Positions 52,203 through 61,521 of a stretch of DNA of 64,000 nucleotides are shown piece after piece. Both the position numbers and the translations under genes were made by a program. The stretch is from an uncultured Eubacteriales bacterium (GTDB lineage Bacteria > Bacillota > Clostridia > Oscillospirales > QAMX01): assembly GCA_905205975.1 (NCBI GenBank), contig CAJLFQ010000003.1, positions 1 through 64,000 on the forward strand, given 5' to 3'. Numbering within the stretch: position 1 is the first letter of the stretch; each line of letters opens with the position of its first letter. Below the pieces are notes generated by a model. The model was not told the origin of the DNA, did no database searches, and was given only the letters and a program-made list of their open reading frames with translations.

Positions 52203-54572
52203 ATGAAAGCATGTATTCTCGCTGGCGGAGAAGGACGGCGGCTGCGGCCGCTGACCTCGCATCTGCCAAAACCGATGGTGCCGCTGCTGGGGAAACCGCT
52301 GCTGCACCGGATTGTCAAGCAGCTCCGCGCAGAAGGCATCCGCGATATGGCGCTGACATTGATGTACCTTCCGGATGTCATCCGCGATTTTTTGGGAGAC
52401 GGCAGCGCATACGACGCCTCGTTTTTTTACGCAGTGGAAAAGGAGCCGATGGGGACGGCCGGAGGTGTTCGCGCCTGCGCCGATTTTCTGCGCGGGGATG
52501 ACTGCTTGGTCATCAGCGGCGACGCCGTGTTTGACTTTGACCTGGCGCAGGCATTCCGTTTTCACCGGGAACACGGCGCCGATGTGACGATCATCCTGAA
52601 CCGCCAGGACAACCCGACGGAATATGGTCTGGTTCAGACCGATGCAGACGGACGCATTCAACGATTCGCGGAGAAACCGGCGTGGTCAGAGGTGTTTACC
52701 AACGTCGTCAACACCGGCATTTACCTGCTGGCGCCATCTGTTTTGGAACGCATTCCGACGGGTCAGCCGTTTGATTTTTCAAAAGACCTTTTCCCGATGC
52801 TGCTGAAAGAAGGCGCGCGCCTCTATGGCTGTGAACTGAACGGTTACTGGTGCGATATCGGCGATACTGCGGCGTATCTGCGCTGCTCGCTCGACGCACT
52901 CAATGGCCGCGTGCGGCTCGCAAATGCCGATGAAGCGATGATGGAAGCCGCCCCCGGCGTTTGGACGGCGCAGGGGAAAGCGTGTCCGGCGGGCGTTACG
53001 TTTGAAGGTCCGGTTTGGCTGCAAACGGGTGCGGTCGTGCTGCCCGGGGCCCATGTCGGGCCGAACGTCTGGCTGGGCGCCGGTGCTTATGTCGGCGAAA
53101 ACAGCATCGTATCCGATTCAGTGGTCGACGGCACGCTGTCGGCGCACAGCGAAGCGGAGGGCGCCATTGTCTGTGCCGGCAGCTGCGTTGGCAGCGGCAG
53201 CGTCCTGTGCCGGGGCGCCGTGCTCGGCAGCGGCGTTCGTCTGGGAGAAAACTGCTATGTCAGCAGCGGCGTCCGCATCTATCCGGATATCGCCGTACCG
53301 CCCTCTTCCGTTGTCCGCGCAACGCTCACGGCAGGCGGCACGCAGTCTGCCGTCTTTGAAGAGGACGCCATCACCGGCACATTCGGGTGCGGATTGTCGC
53401 CGGAACTGGTGTCGGCCATCGGTTCCGCCTGCGCAGAGCTGCCGGGCGTCAATCGTGCGGCGCTGGGGTGCTCCGGCGGAGCGGACACACAGAGCCTGAT
53501 GCAGTCGATGCTGGGCGGCATGACATCCGCCGGTATCCAAGTGCTGATTCACGATGTCCCGTTTGCGGCGGGCGCAGCGGCTATGCCGAACCTGCTCGGT
53601 GTGCCGCTCTCTGTTTTCCTCGACAGCGGCGATGAATTGTCCATCCGTATGTATGCCGGAGACGGACGGCCGATTCCGCATGCTTGGCAGCGCAGGCTGG
53701 AGGGCGCCGTTGCCCGCGGGGAATACCGGCGGGTGCCGTCGATTTCGGCGGGTCGAATGCAGCCGATTCTGGGCGGAACAACACTGTATGCAGCCGCTGC
53801 GGCGTGCCCGAAATCCGCGCGAAAACTGAAAGCGGCCGTCCATGGACACCATCCTGCGGCATCCGCCCTGATGGAAGCACTGCGCATTTCAGGCTTTGAT
53901 CTGCCGGTGCCGCCTGCACTCTGTTATGACGGACTGACGCTTTCAATTTCAAGGGACGGATTCTATCTGACGGTTGCAGACGGTTCGTGCCGGCTCAGCT
54001 GTCAGGAAAGCGCTTCCATAGTGCTGCTGACTGCAATGCTCGAAACGCCGGGGATGACACTGGCGCTGCCGGAAGACGCGCCGGAAGCATATGAGCAAAT
54101 GGCCATACAAAACGGCGCCAGCGTCATCCGGCTTGGCCGCGACGGCAGGCGTGCCGCAGAGCTGTATGCGGCGCAGCCGTTTACGCATGATGCCATTGGC
54201 GGCGCCGTCATGCTGATTTCTTTCCTGGAATCCTCCGGAACCACCATACAGGCGCTGAAACCGCTCATACCGTCTTTTGGAACCCATGTGATGGAATTAG
54301 ACAGCCCATGCGAAAAAAGCGACCTGATGCGTATGCTGGCGGAAAAAATGAAGCCGGAGGAATCTGACGGCCGCGGCGGCATGACATTCCGGCAAAATGG
54401 CGGGACGATCCGGGTGACGCCGTCTGCCAAGCGAAGCGCGCTGAAAATTCTGGCGGAAGGTTTTTCCGAGGAAATTGCCAGAGAGATTGCCGTCGACTTT
54501 GCAGAGCGGGCGGGACGGATTGCAGGCGGTAAATCAGAGAAAAACCGCAAAGCAGATGGGAAATTCGATTGA
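52203..54572 (+). CDS. Sugar-1-phosphate nucleotidyltransferase fused to degenerate phosphomannomutase domain
   Basis: 789 residues. About 1-235: nucleotidyltransferase (LAGGEGRRLRPLTSHLPKPMVPL, GTAGGVRACADFL, later GYWCDIGD), most like mannose-1-phosphate guanylyltransferase or glucose-1-phosphate enzymes. About 255-370: hexapeptide left-handed helix. About 385-770: the fold of a phosphoglucomutase/phosphomannomutase. The catalytic serine loop, normally TASHNP before NGiK, reads SVFLDSGDELSIRMYAGDG here, and the Mg loop DGDxDR is not found. The last part is therefore a probable pseudoenzyme with a regulatory or oligomerising role. GDP- or UDP-sugars for wall or capsule glycans are the likely product. 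Confidence 0.85.
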   Translation: MKACILAGGEGRRLRPLTSHLPKPMVPLLGKPLLHRIVKQLRAEGIRDMALTLMYLPDVIRDFLGDGSAYDASFFYAVEKEPMGTAGGVRACADFLRGDDCLVISGDAVFDFDLAQAFRFHREHGADVTIILNRQDNPTEYGLVQTDADGRIQRFAEKPAWSEVFTNVVNTGIYLLAPSVLERIPTGQPFDFSKDLFPMLLKEGARLYGCELNGYWCDIGDTAAYLRCSLDALNGRVRLANADEAMMEAAPGVWTAQGKACPAGVTFEGPVWLQTGAVVLPGAHVGPNVWLGAGAYVGENSIVSDSVVDGTLSAHSEAEGAIVCAGSCVGSGSVLCRGAVLGSGVRLGENCYVSSGVRIYPDIAVPPSSVVRATLTAGGTQSAVFEEDAITGTFGCGLSPELVSAIGSACAELPGVNRAALGCSGGADTQSLMQSMLGGMTSAGIQVLIHDVPFAAGAAAMPNLLGVPLSVFLDSGDELSIRMYAGDGRPIPHAWQRRLEGAVARGEYRRVPSISAGRMQPILGGTTLYAAAAACPKSARKLKAAVHGHHPAASALMEALRISGFDLPVPPALCYDGLTLSISRDGFYLTVADGSCRLSCQESASIVLLTAMLETPGMTLALPEDAPEAYEQMAIQNGASVIRLGRDGRRAAELYAAQPFTHDAIGGAVMLISFLESSGTTIQALKPLIPSFGTHVMELDSPCEKSDLMRMLAEKMKPEESDGRGGMTFRQNGGTIRVTPSAKRSALKILAEGFSEEIAREIAVDFAERAGRIAGGKSEKNRKADGKFD

Positions 54573-54588
54573 AAAGCAGAAACAACGC

Positions 54589-54617
54589 TTTACAAATCGC
54601 GCAGAATATGATATAAT
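54589..54617 (+). promoter_or_regulatory. Promoter of the RNase J gene
   Basis: TTTACA (54589-54594), 17 bp, TATAAT (54612-54617). It begins 17 nt after the preceding gene ends. Confidence 0.8.
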
Positions 54618-54634
54618 ATAAAAGATCATTACGC

Positions 54635-54804
54635 TGTCCTGTGAAGTGCGGTTCGGCTCCGCGCTTCACAGGACAGGTAAACAGGAAAGCGAACTTGGTC
54701 TACATAAAGCGTTTGACCGGCGGGCGAGGCGGAGTCGCCGGCCGGTCAGATGGATTCGTATGACGTGATTCATCAGATGATGGGGGCTTCCCCCTTTTCT
54801 TTTG
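54635..54804 (+). promoter_or_regulatory. Folded leader with attenuator-like hairpin before RNase J
   Basis: About 10 nt after the predicted start a 17-bp stem forms (54635-54651 with 54659-54675, one G-T). A second GC-rich stem is at 54714-54748. Then GGGGG-CTT-CCCCC (54782-54794), followed by TTTTCTTTTG, looks like an intrinsic terminator. The whole leader is about 255 nt. A 5' stem at the transcript end would block 5' exonuclease entry, which fits feedback by RNase J itself (inference). Confidence 0.6.
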
Positions 54805-54880
54805 TTGCGCTTTTTTGCATTTTTGACGATTCAAAAACGGGCAGATTGGTGTCCCGTTCAAATTCAATACAGGAGAATAT

Positions 54881-56617
54881 ATGGCACATAAACTGAAAAT
54901 AATCCCCCTTGGCGGTCTGAATGAGATCGGCAAGAATATGACCGTTTACGAGTATAACGGCGACATCATCATCGTAGATGCAGGTCTGGCATTCCCGGAC
55001 GAAGAAATGTACGGCGTCGACCTGGTCATCCCGGACTTTACCTATCTGGTGGAGCATAAACGCAAGGTCAAAGCGATCTTCCTGACACACGGCCATGAAG
55101 ACCACATCGGCTCCATCCCGTACCTCATGCGCGTCATTGACGCACCGATCTACTGCACCCAGCTGACGGCAGGGCTGGTGGAACTGAAGCTGGCGGAGCA
55201 CAAGCTGCTCAGCAAAGTGACCATCAACCGCGTCCGCCCGGGCGACGTTGTGTCGGCCGGCGTGTTTTCGGTGGAATTTATCCAGGTCAACCATTCCATC
55301 ATGGACAGCTGCGCCTTCGCCATTTCCACCCCGGTCGGCACGGTCGTGCAGACCGGCGACTTCAAAATCGACACGACCCCGATTGACGGCAAAATGATCG
55401 ACCTGGCCCGCTTCGGCGAACTGGGCAGAAACGGCGTGCTGCTTCTTTTGTCCGATTCCACCAACGTAGAGCGTCCGGGGCTGGCGATGTCGGAACGTAT
55501 GGTCGGCGAGTCCTTCCGAAACATCTTCAAAGACTGCTCCAAACGCATCATCGTCGCATCGTTTGCCTCCAACATCCACCGCATCCAGCAAATTATTGAC
55601 GCCGCCGTGGAAAACGGCAGAAAAGTTGCCGTTTCCGGCCGCAGCATGGAAAACATTCTGAACCTCGGGCTGGAGCTGGGATATCTCCGCGTCCAGGATG
55701 ACTGCCTGATCGACATTACGGCGATCGATAAATATCCGAAGAAAAAGGTCTGCATCATCACGACCGGCAGTCAGGGCGAGCCGATGTCCGCACTGTCACG
55801 CATGGCGTTTGACAACCATAAGCAGGTCGAGATATCCAACGGCGACCTGGTCATTCTGTCTGCCAATCCGATTCCGGGCAACGAGAAAACCGTTTACCGC
55901 TTGGTCAACGAGCTGTTTAAGAAAGGCGCAGAAGTCATCTACGAACGGCTGGCCGAGGTTCACGTTTCCGGCCACGCATGCCGGGAAGAGCTGAAAATGA
56001 TGCTCGCGCTGACCAAACCGAAATATTTCATGCCGGTTCACGGAGAATACCGCCACTTGGTCAGCCATGCCAACTTGGCGGTCACCTGCGGCGTGCCGAA
56101 AAACAACGTCTTCATCTCGGAGATCGGCCGCATCCTGGAAATCAACAAAGACGGTGTCGCCAAGCTCGGCGGAACGGTTGCCTCCGGCAAGGTCCTTGTC
56201 GACGGCCTCGGCATCGGCGACGTCGGCAGCGTCGTTCTGCGCGACCGGAAGCACCTGTCGCAGGACGGGCTGATTGTGGTTGCGTTCTCGCTCAGCGAAG
56301 CCGATGCATCAATTCTGGCGGGGCCGGACATCATCACCCGCGGCTTCATCTATGCCAAAGAAGCGGAAGCGATTGTCGCACAACTGAAAGAATACGCTGT
56401 GCGGACGGTTGAAAACTGCCGTGCAAACAACGTGACCGATTGGCTGGCCATCAAAAATGAGCTGCGTTCCTCGCTGTCCTCATTCCTCTTCAAGCAGACG
56501 AAACGCTCTCCGATGATTCTGCCGGTGCTCCTCGGCGTGTCCAGCGAGCCGGGTGTCTCTTTCGATTGGGACGACGACAGTGACCGTGTTTCCCGGCCGT
56601 CGAAAAAGAAGAACTGA
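54881..56617 (+). CDS. rnj: Ribonuclease J
   Basis: 578 residues of the metallo-beta-lactamase/beta-CASP family. The metal motif HGHEDHIG is at 70-77, with DFTYLVEHKRKVKAIFLTH before it, the beta-CASP motifs in the middle (VAVSGRSMENIL, TGSQGEPMSALSRMA), and the C-terminal domain after 460. RNase J matures rRNA and degrades mRNA with 5'-3' exo- and endonuclease activity. SD AGGAGA precedes the ATG. Only one copy is in the window. Confidence 0.95.
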   Translation: MAHKLKIIPLGGLNEIGKNMTVYEYNGDIIIVDAGLAFPDEEMYGVDLVIPDFTYLVEHKRKVKAIFLTHGHEDHIGSIPYLMRVIDAPIYCTQLTAGLVELKLAEHKLLSKVTINRVRPGDVVSAGVFSVEFIQVNHSIMDSCAFAISTPVGTVVQTGDFKIDTTPIDGKMIDLARFGELGRNGVLLLLSDSTNVERPGLAMSERMVGESFRNIFKDCSKRIIVASFASNIHRIQQIIDAAVENGRKVAVSGRSMENILNLGLELGYLRVQDDCLIDITAIDKYPKKKVCIITTGSQGEPMSALSRMAFDNHKQVEISNGDLVILSANPIPGNEKTVYRLVNELFKKGAEVIYERLAEVHVSGHACREELKMMLALTKPKYFMPVHGEYRHLVSHANLAVTCGVPKNNVFISEIGRILEINKDGVAKLGGTVASGKVLVDGLGIGDVGSVVLRDRKHLSQDGLIVVAFSLSEADASILAGPDIITRGFIYAKEAEAIVAQLKEYAVRTVENCRANNVTDWLAIKNELRSSLSSFLFKQTKRSPMILPVLLGVSSEPGVSFDWDDDSDRVSRPSKKKN

Positions 56618-56649
56618 AACGACTGCGTATGCAGAAACGTTCAAAAACA

Positions 56650-56684
56650 AAAAGCCATGGGCGAAATTCGCCCATGGCTTTTTT
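56650..56684. terminator. Bidirectional terminator between rnj and the PrsA-like gene
   Basis: A 15-bp stem (56651-56665 with 56667-56681) with T6 on the plus strand and a T-rich tract on the minus strand, between convergent genes. Confidence 0.92.
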
Positions 56685-56729
56685 ACGGTGTGTTGATTCG
56701 GGATGTTTCAAATGGAACGTCCGGATGGG

Positions 56730-57761
56730 TTATCGGACGACAATGGAGTCGTAGTTCTTGTCGTTGATCTTGATTTTGGCCGCTTCGGAATGCTCATTCA
56801 GATAGTTCTGGAACTTCGCCTGAATCACGGTCTGATAATAGGTGGCATACTTGTCATTGGAGAGTTCGTCGCGGATGATGATGTGATAGCCGTACTTCGT
56901 TTTGACCAGGTCGGAGATTTCACCGACCTGAAGCGCAAACGCGGCCGTTTCGTATTCGGAAACCATTTCACCGGTCGTAAACGTCAGCGTGCCTTCGGAG
57001 GCGTTGTCGACTTCACCGTCTTTCCGGACGGCTTCAAAATCTTCGCCATTTTTCAAACGGGCCAGTGCGGCCTGTGCACGCTGATGTGCTTTCTCAATTT
57101 CTGCATCGCTCAGGGATGTTCCGGTGGAGGAGTTGATCGTCAGGAAGAGGAGCTGGCGCGTCGAAATATATTGTTCGGCGTAGTCTTCTTTGGCTTTGTC
57201 CTTTTCATCAGCCGTGAGGGCGAACTTTTGACCGTCGCCGAAGAGCTTCAGAAGCTTGGACATATACAGCGAATTTTCGAGATAGCGCGTATAGGCGCCG
57301 TCCGTTGTGCCGGACTTCTTGAGGAAGGTGTTGAAGCTCTTGGCGCCGCCGAGCGTCTGAATGAACTGCTCACGCGTGGCTTCAATGGTTTTCTTGTCGG
57401 AGGCGGTGATTTTCAGCTTGTTTTCTTTGGCAAGCTGGCGGCAGAGCTGTGCGCTCAAAGCCGTATTGGTCGCCGTCAGCAGCAGATAATCGCTCAGCGT
57501 GACGCCGTCGCTCAGCTCTTTGGAGAGCATATCGACATCCAGATTATAGAGGTTGTCAAAGGTCATCGTACCGTTTGAAATCTGGGAGCTGAACAGGTCA
57601 TATTTCTGGAAGAAAAGGTGGACCATGATGTCATCGTAACAAACGTCGTCGCCGTTGACGGTAAAGATGGTCGCTTTGCGCGGGCTGCATCCGGCAAACA
57701 GCGTCAGACAAAGTGCAGCCAGGAGCATCAGAGAGACAGCGCGGAAGAGATGTTTTTTCAT
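56730..57761 (-). CDS. PrsA-like peptidyl-prolyl isomerase lipoprotein
   Basis: 343 residues. Lipoprotein signal with lipobox LFAGC (lipid Cys25). A SurA/PrsA-type N-terminal helical domain surrounds a parvulin domain (about 200-300, with RQLLFLTINSS at the start, then FEAVRKDGEVDNASEGTLTFTTGEMVSEYETAAFALQVGEISDLVKTKYGYHIIIR). It helps fold secreted proteins such as penicillin-binding proteins. The start is the ATG at 57761, 10 nt after AAAGGA. It has its own promoter, so it need not be read from mfd. Confidence 0.9.
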   Translation of the reverse strand: MKKHLFRAVSLMLLAALCLTLFAGCSPRKATIFTVNGDDVCYDDIMVHLFFQKYDLFSSQISNGTMTFDNLYNLDVDMLSKELSDGVTLSDYLLLTATNTALSAQLCRQLAKENKLKITASDKKTIEATREQFIQTLGGAKSFNTFLKKSGTTDGAYTRYLENSLYMSKLLKLFGDGQKFALTADEKDKAKEDYAEQYISTRQLLFLTINSSTGTSLSDAEIEKAHQRAQAALARLKNGEDFEAVRKDGEVDNASEGTLTFTTGEMVSEYETAAFALQVGEISDLVKTKYGYHIIIRDELSNDKYATYYQTVIQAKFQNYLNEHSEAAKIKINDKNYDSIVVR

Positions 57762-57803
57762 GTACGTCAATTCCTTTCATGGACGGAGCAGTTTACTCTT
57801 TTA

Positions 57804-57832
57804 ATAGTATCACGAATGGGGCAAAATGTAAA
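57804..57832 (-). promoter_or_regulatory. Promoter of the PrsA-like gene
   Basis: Minus strand TTTACA (57827-57832), 17 bp, TACTAT (57804-57809). Confidence 0.72.
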
Positions 57833-57865
57833 GAGACCGGGGGATCTTTTTTGTGTAAATTCTTT

Positions 57866-60800
57866 TCAGTTTGTTTTTTTCGGCGGGGTCAGCGTCTTGA
57901 CCAGCTCCTCCGACAGCGCCATGCGGTCGTCTTTGCGGCGCAGCTTGATGGCAATGTGCGGACGGTCACCGGCATTGAGCAGGACGCGGCCTTTAAGTGT
58001 TGGATGGTCAAACAGCGGCTGGATGCGTTCAAAGGTGAAATCCGAAAAGAAAAAGCGCAGCGTATCTTCCTTGTCGGCGATCTCACAGATACCGGCGGCT
58101 GCGGCATCCGTCCGCAGGACGGAAATGCGGATCAGCGTTTCCGTTTCCGCCGGTACGTCGCCGAAACGGTCGCAGAGCTCGTCCCGCATATCGTCTGCGT
58201 CTTCCGGCGTCTGAATCCGCGCAATCCGGCGGTAGAGGTCCATCCGCTCAAACGACGAGGTGACATAGGTGTCCGGAATCCCCGCAGGAACGGCCAGTTC
58301 AATGATGCATTCGCGCTTCGGCTCGACTTTTTCTCCTTTTTCCTCCAGAACGGCTTCTTCCAGGAGGCGGAGATACATGTCGTACCCGACGGAGATCATG
58401 TGACCGCTCTGCTCAGCGCCCAGCAGGTTCCCCGCGCCGCGGATTTCCAGGTCACGCATGGCGATTTTGAACCCGGCGCCGAATTCGGCAAAGTCGCGGA
58501 TGGCGGCCAGACGCTTCTGGCTGATTTCCGAAAGAACCCGCCCGGCCGGAAAGGTCAGGTAGGCATAAGCGTGCCGGGATGACCGCCCAACACGTCCGCG
58601 GATCTGGTGAAGCTGCGCCAGCCCGAACCGGTCGGCGTCTTCGATGATCAGCGTGTTGACGTTCGGAATGTCGATGCCGGCTTCGATGATGGTGGTGCAG
58701 ACGAGAATGTCCGCCTCACCGTCTGTAAAGGTCTGCATGACTTCGCCGAGCTGCTTTTCGTTCATTTTGCCGTGCCCGACGATGACGGTTCGCTCCGGGA
58801 ACATGGCTTGCAGGCGTGCAGCCGTTTTGTCGATGGTGTCCACGCGGTTGTGCAGATAGTATACCTGCCCGCCGCGCGTCAGCTCACGCGCTATGGCATC
58901 CCGGATCACGGCGGCGTCGTATTCCATGACGTACGTTGTGACGGGGTAGCGGTCGTGCGGCGATTCCTCCAAGACGGACATATCGCGTACGCCGGACAGA
59001 GCCATGTTCAGCGTCCGCGGAATCGGCGTCGCCGACAGGGTCAGAACATCGACGTTGCCGGTCATTTCCTTGAGCCGCTCCTTATGTGCGACGCCAAAGC
59101 GCTGCTCTTCATCGACGATGATCAGGCCGAGGTCGTGGAATACAACGGATTTGTTCAGCAGCCTGTGCGTGCCGATGACCATATCGATGCTGCCGGTGCG
59201 CAGCCCGCGGATTGTTTTTGCCACATCGCCCGGCGTGGAAAACCGGCTGAGCGACGCGATTTTGACCGGATATCCGCGGAAACGGTGCATGGCGGTCAGA
59301 TAATGCTGGCGGGCCAGAACGGTTGTCGGCACAAGCACGGCAACCTGCTTGCTGTCCAGAATGCACTTCATCGCAGCACGGAAGGCGACTTCCGTTTTGC
59401 CGAACCCGACGTCGCCGCACAGCAGACGGTCCATCGGCATGGAACGCTCCATGTCCTTTTTGATTTCTGCAATGGAAATGAGCTGATCGTTCGTCTCCTC
59501 ATATTCAAAGCTGTCTTCAAATTCGCGCTGCCATGCAGAATCGGGTGCAAAAGCGTGGCCGGGGAGGCGCGCCCGCTTGGCGTACAGGGCAATCAGCTGT
59601 TTGGCCAGATCCTTGGCGGCGCTTTTGGCGCGCTGGCGCGTCCGCGCCCAGTCCGTACCGCCGAGCTTGGAAAGCTTGACGGCGCTGTCTTCGGCGGCGC
59701 CGAGATATTTTGAAATGACATCCAGCTGCGTCACCGGGATGTAGAGCACATCGCTCCCGGCGTAGGAGAGCTTGATAAAATCCTTTTTGATGCCGTCGGC
59801 TTCCAGCTCTGTAATGCCGCAGAAGCGGCCGATGCCGTAGTTGTCGTGGACGATCAAATCCCCCTCGTGGAGATCCGTAAAGGACTTCAGCCGTTCGCGG
59901 CTGCCTTTTTCCACAGCGGCGGTGCGGCGCGTGCGCTTCTTTTCGGGCGCTGTCGGCCGGGTGTCGTTCAGAACGGCAACGGAGGCGTCCGGCAGTTCAA
60001 TCCCAGCAGACAAACTGCCGATGCCGACGGTGACGCCGCCGGGCGTAAACGGCATGGAAACGTTCGGATCGATGGTCGCGGCGACGTTTTTTTCAGCCAG
60101 CAGAGAGATCAGATAATCGACACGCTCGCGGCTGGCCGCCAGAACCAGCACGGCAAATCCCTGGCGCCGGTAGAAGTCGATGTCCTGAAAAAGCGCGTCG
60201 AAGCTCTGAGAGAGTGACGGCAGCTGCTTTGAAATCAGCGTGATGATTTCACGCGGCGGCAGTTCGCTGCGCTGCGACAGGAAGTTGTCCAGCATGATGA
60301 GGTTGTGCGCCGAAAGGAAGGAAAACATGCCGTCGGCATCCAGATAATAGCTTTTTTGGCGGCCGCTGATGATGCCGCTTTCCATCAAGTGCTTAACATC
60401 CTGCGCGGTGCGGCGCGTCAAGCTGCGGATCTCTTCGCAGACGCGCTGCGCGTCGTCCAGAAAGAAAACCGTTTCGTTGGAACAGAAATCCAGCGCCGTA
60501 AACGGCGTCTCCTGATAAACGGGCAGGTACCGGTCGATGGCAGCAAACCGCAGACCGTCACGGATGCGGCCGCTGTCCGTATCGATGTGTTCCAGCAGCT
60601 CTTTGGCGAGTTTCTGACGATTCAGCCCTTTCAAAAGTCCGGCGACGCGTCTGGCAAACGCCTCGCGCCCATCCTGTGCGAGGTCCGGCGGCAGCTCCAG
60701 CGCAGGCGTGATCCGCACATGGCGCAGGTTTTCGGTGCGGCGCTGTGTCGCAATGTCAAAAGCGCCCATCGAGTCAATTTCATCGCCGAAGAATTCGATG

Positions 60801-61375
60801 CGGACCGGGCGGCGGAGTGACGGCGGGAAGATGTCGAAGATGCCGCCGCGAAAAGCGAACTGCCCGGCGCCTTCCACCGTTTCAGAACGGCAGTATCCGA
60901 GGCGCAGCAGCGTGTCCGAAAGCGCCGTGACGTCCGTTTCCATGCCGACTGAAAGCTCCAGCACGGCGTCTGCAAACGTATCCGGCGCGATGGTGTGCAG
61001 AGAAAATGCTTCTACCGACCCGCAGACTGCCGTACAGCAGCCGGTCTTCAGCGCATCCAGCACGCTGACGCGGCGATGCTCCCATTCCCGGCTGGCGCCT
61101 TCGATTTCATGAAACATCAGCTCACGGGCAGGCAGAACGGCATACTCAATGCCGCTGAGCGCGGCGGCATCGGCGGCGAACGACGAAGCCGCCGATTCGT
61201 CGGCTGTGATAACCGCAACCGGACGGAAAAACTCGGCCTGTATCGCCGCGGCGACCAGCGCACGGTGAAGCGGCGACAGCCCGCAGATCAGAACCGGCGT
61301 GCTGCGGTCTTCCAAACGGCGCCGCAGCTTTTGCAGCTCATCCGGTGAAAAGACGGATTTACAGAGAGAAAGCAT
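57866..61375 (-). CDS. mfd: Transcription-repair coupling factor
   Basis: 1169 residues. N-terminal UvrB-homology region (about 1-330), RNA-polymerase-interaction domain (VHDNYGIGRFCGITELEADG), then superfamily 2 helicase/translocase motifs (RLLCGDVGFGKTEVAFRAAMK, IIVDEEQRFGVAHKERLK, SATPIPRTLNMALSGVRDMS, and GRVGRSSRHAYAYL) and the C-terminal TRCF domain. It removes stalled RNA polymerase from lesions and recruits UvrA. The start is the ATG at 61375, 8 nt after GAGGA; the upstream ATG at 61411 lacks an SD. Confidence 0.96.
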   Translation of the reverse strand: MLSLCKSVFSPDELQKLRRRLEDRSTPVLICGLSPLHRALVAAAIQAEFFRPVAVITADESAASSFAADAAALSGIEYAVLPARELMFHEIEGASREWEHRRVSVLDALKTGCCTAVCGSVEAFSLHTIAPDTFADAVLELSVGMETDVTALSDTLLRLGYCRSETVEGAGQFAFRGGIFDIFPPSLRRPVRIEFFGDEIDSMGAFDIATQRRTENLRHVRITPALELPPDLAQDGREAFARRVAGLLKGLNRQKLAKELLEHIDTDSGRIRDGLRFAAIDRYLPVYQETPFTALDFCSNETVFFLDDAQRVCEEIRSLTRRTAQDVKHLMESGIISGRQKSYYLDADGMFSFLSAHNLIMLDNFLSQRSELPPREIITLISKQLPSLSQSFDALFQDIDFYRRQGFAVLVLAASRERVDYLISLLAEKNVAATIDPNVSMPFTPGGVTVGIGSLSAGIELPDASVAVLNDTRPTAPEKKRTRRTAAVEKGSRERLKSFTDLHEGDLIVHDNYGIGRFCGITELEADGIKKDFIKLSYAGSDVLYIPVTQLDVISKYLGAAEDSAVKLSKLGGTDWARTRQRAKSAAKDLAKQLIALYAKRARLPGHAFAPDSAWQREFEDSFEYEETNDQLISIAEIKKDMERSMPMDRLLCGDVGFGKTEVAFRAAMKCILDSKQVAVLVPTTVLARQHYLTAMHRFRGYPVKIASLSRFSTPGDVAKTIRGLRTGSIDMVIGTHRLLNKSVVFHDLGLIIVDEEQRFGVAHKERLKEMTGNVDVLTLSATPIPRTLNMALSGVRDMSVLEESPHDRYPVTTYVMEYDAAVIRDAIARELTRGGQVYYLHNRVDTIDKTAARLQAMFPERTVIVGHGKMNEKQLGEVMQTFTDGEADILVCTTIIEAGIDIPNVNTLIIEDADRFGLAQLHQIRGRVGRSSRHAYAYLTFPAGRVLSEISQKRLAAIRDFAEFGAGFKIAMRDLEIRGAGNLLGAEQSGHMISVGYDMYLRLLEEAVLEEKGEKVEPKRECIIELAVPAGIPDTYVTSSFERMDLYRRIARIQTPEDADDMRDELCDRFGDVPAETETLIRISVLRTDAAAAGICEIADKEDTLRFFFSDFTFERIQPLFDHPTLKGRVLLNAGDRPHIAIKLRRKDDRMALSEELVKTLTPPKKTN

Positions 61376-61444
61376 ATGAAAAATCCTCGTTTCATTTGCA
61401 TTCAGGTGCATTCAGAGACAGTCAGACGCGGGAGAAAAGCAGAA

Positions 61445-61484
61445 CAAAACGCGGGCAAACGTGTGATAAACGCTGCCCGCTTTT
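61445..61484 (-). terminator. Terminator after the membrane-protein gene
   Basis: Minus-strand stem GCGGGCA / TGCCCGC (61451-61457 with 61474-61480) followed by GTTTTGTTC. It separates the dacA unit from mfd. The T tract is interrupted. Confidence 0.6.
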
Positions 61485-61521
61485 GCGCTGTAAGCTGTAA
61501 GATGGAATGATTCAGAACGGC

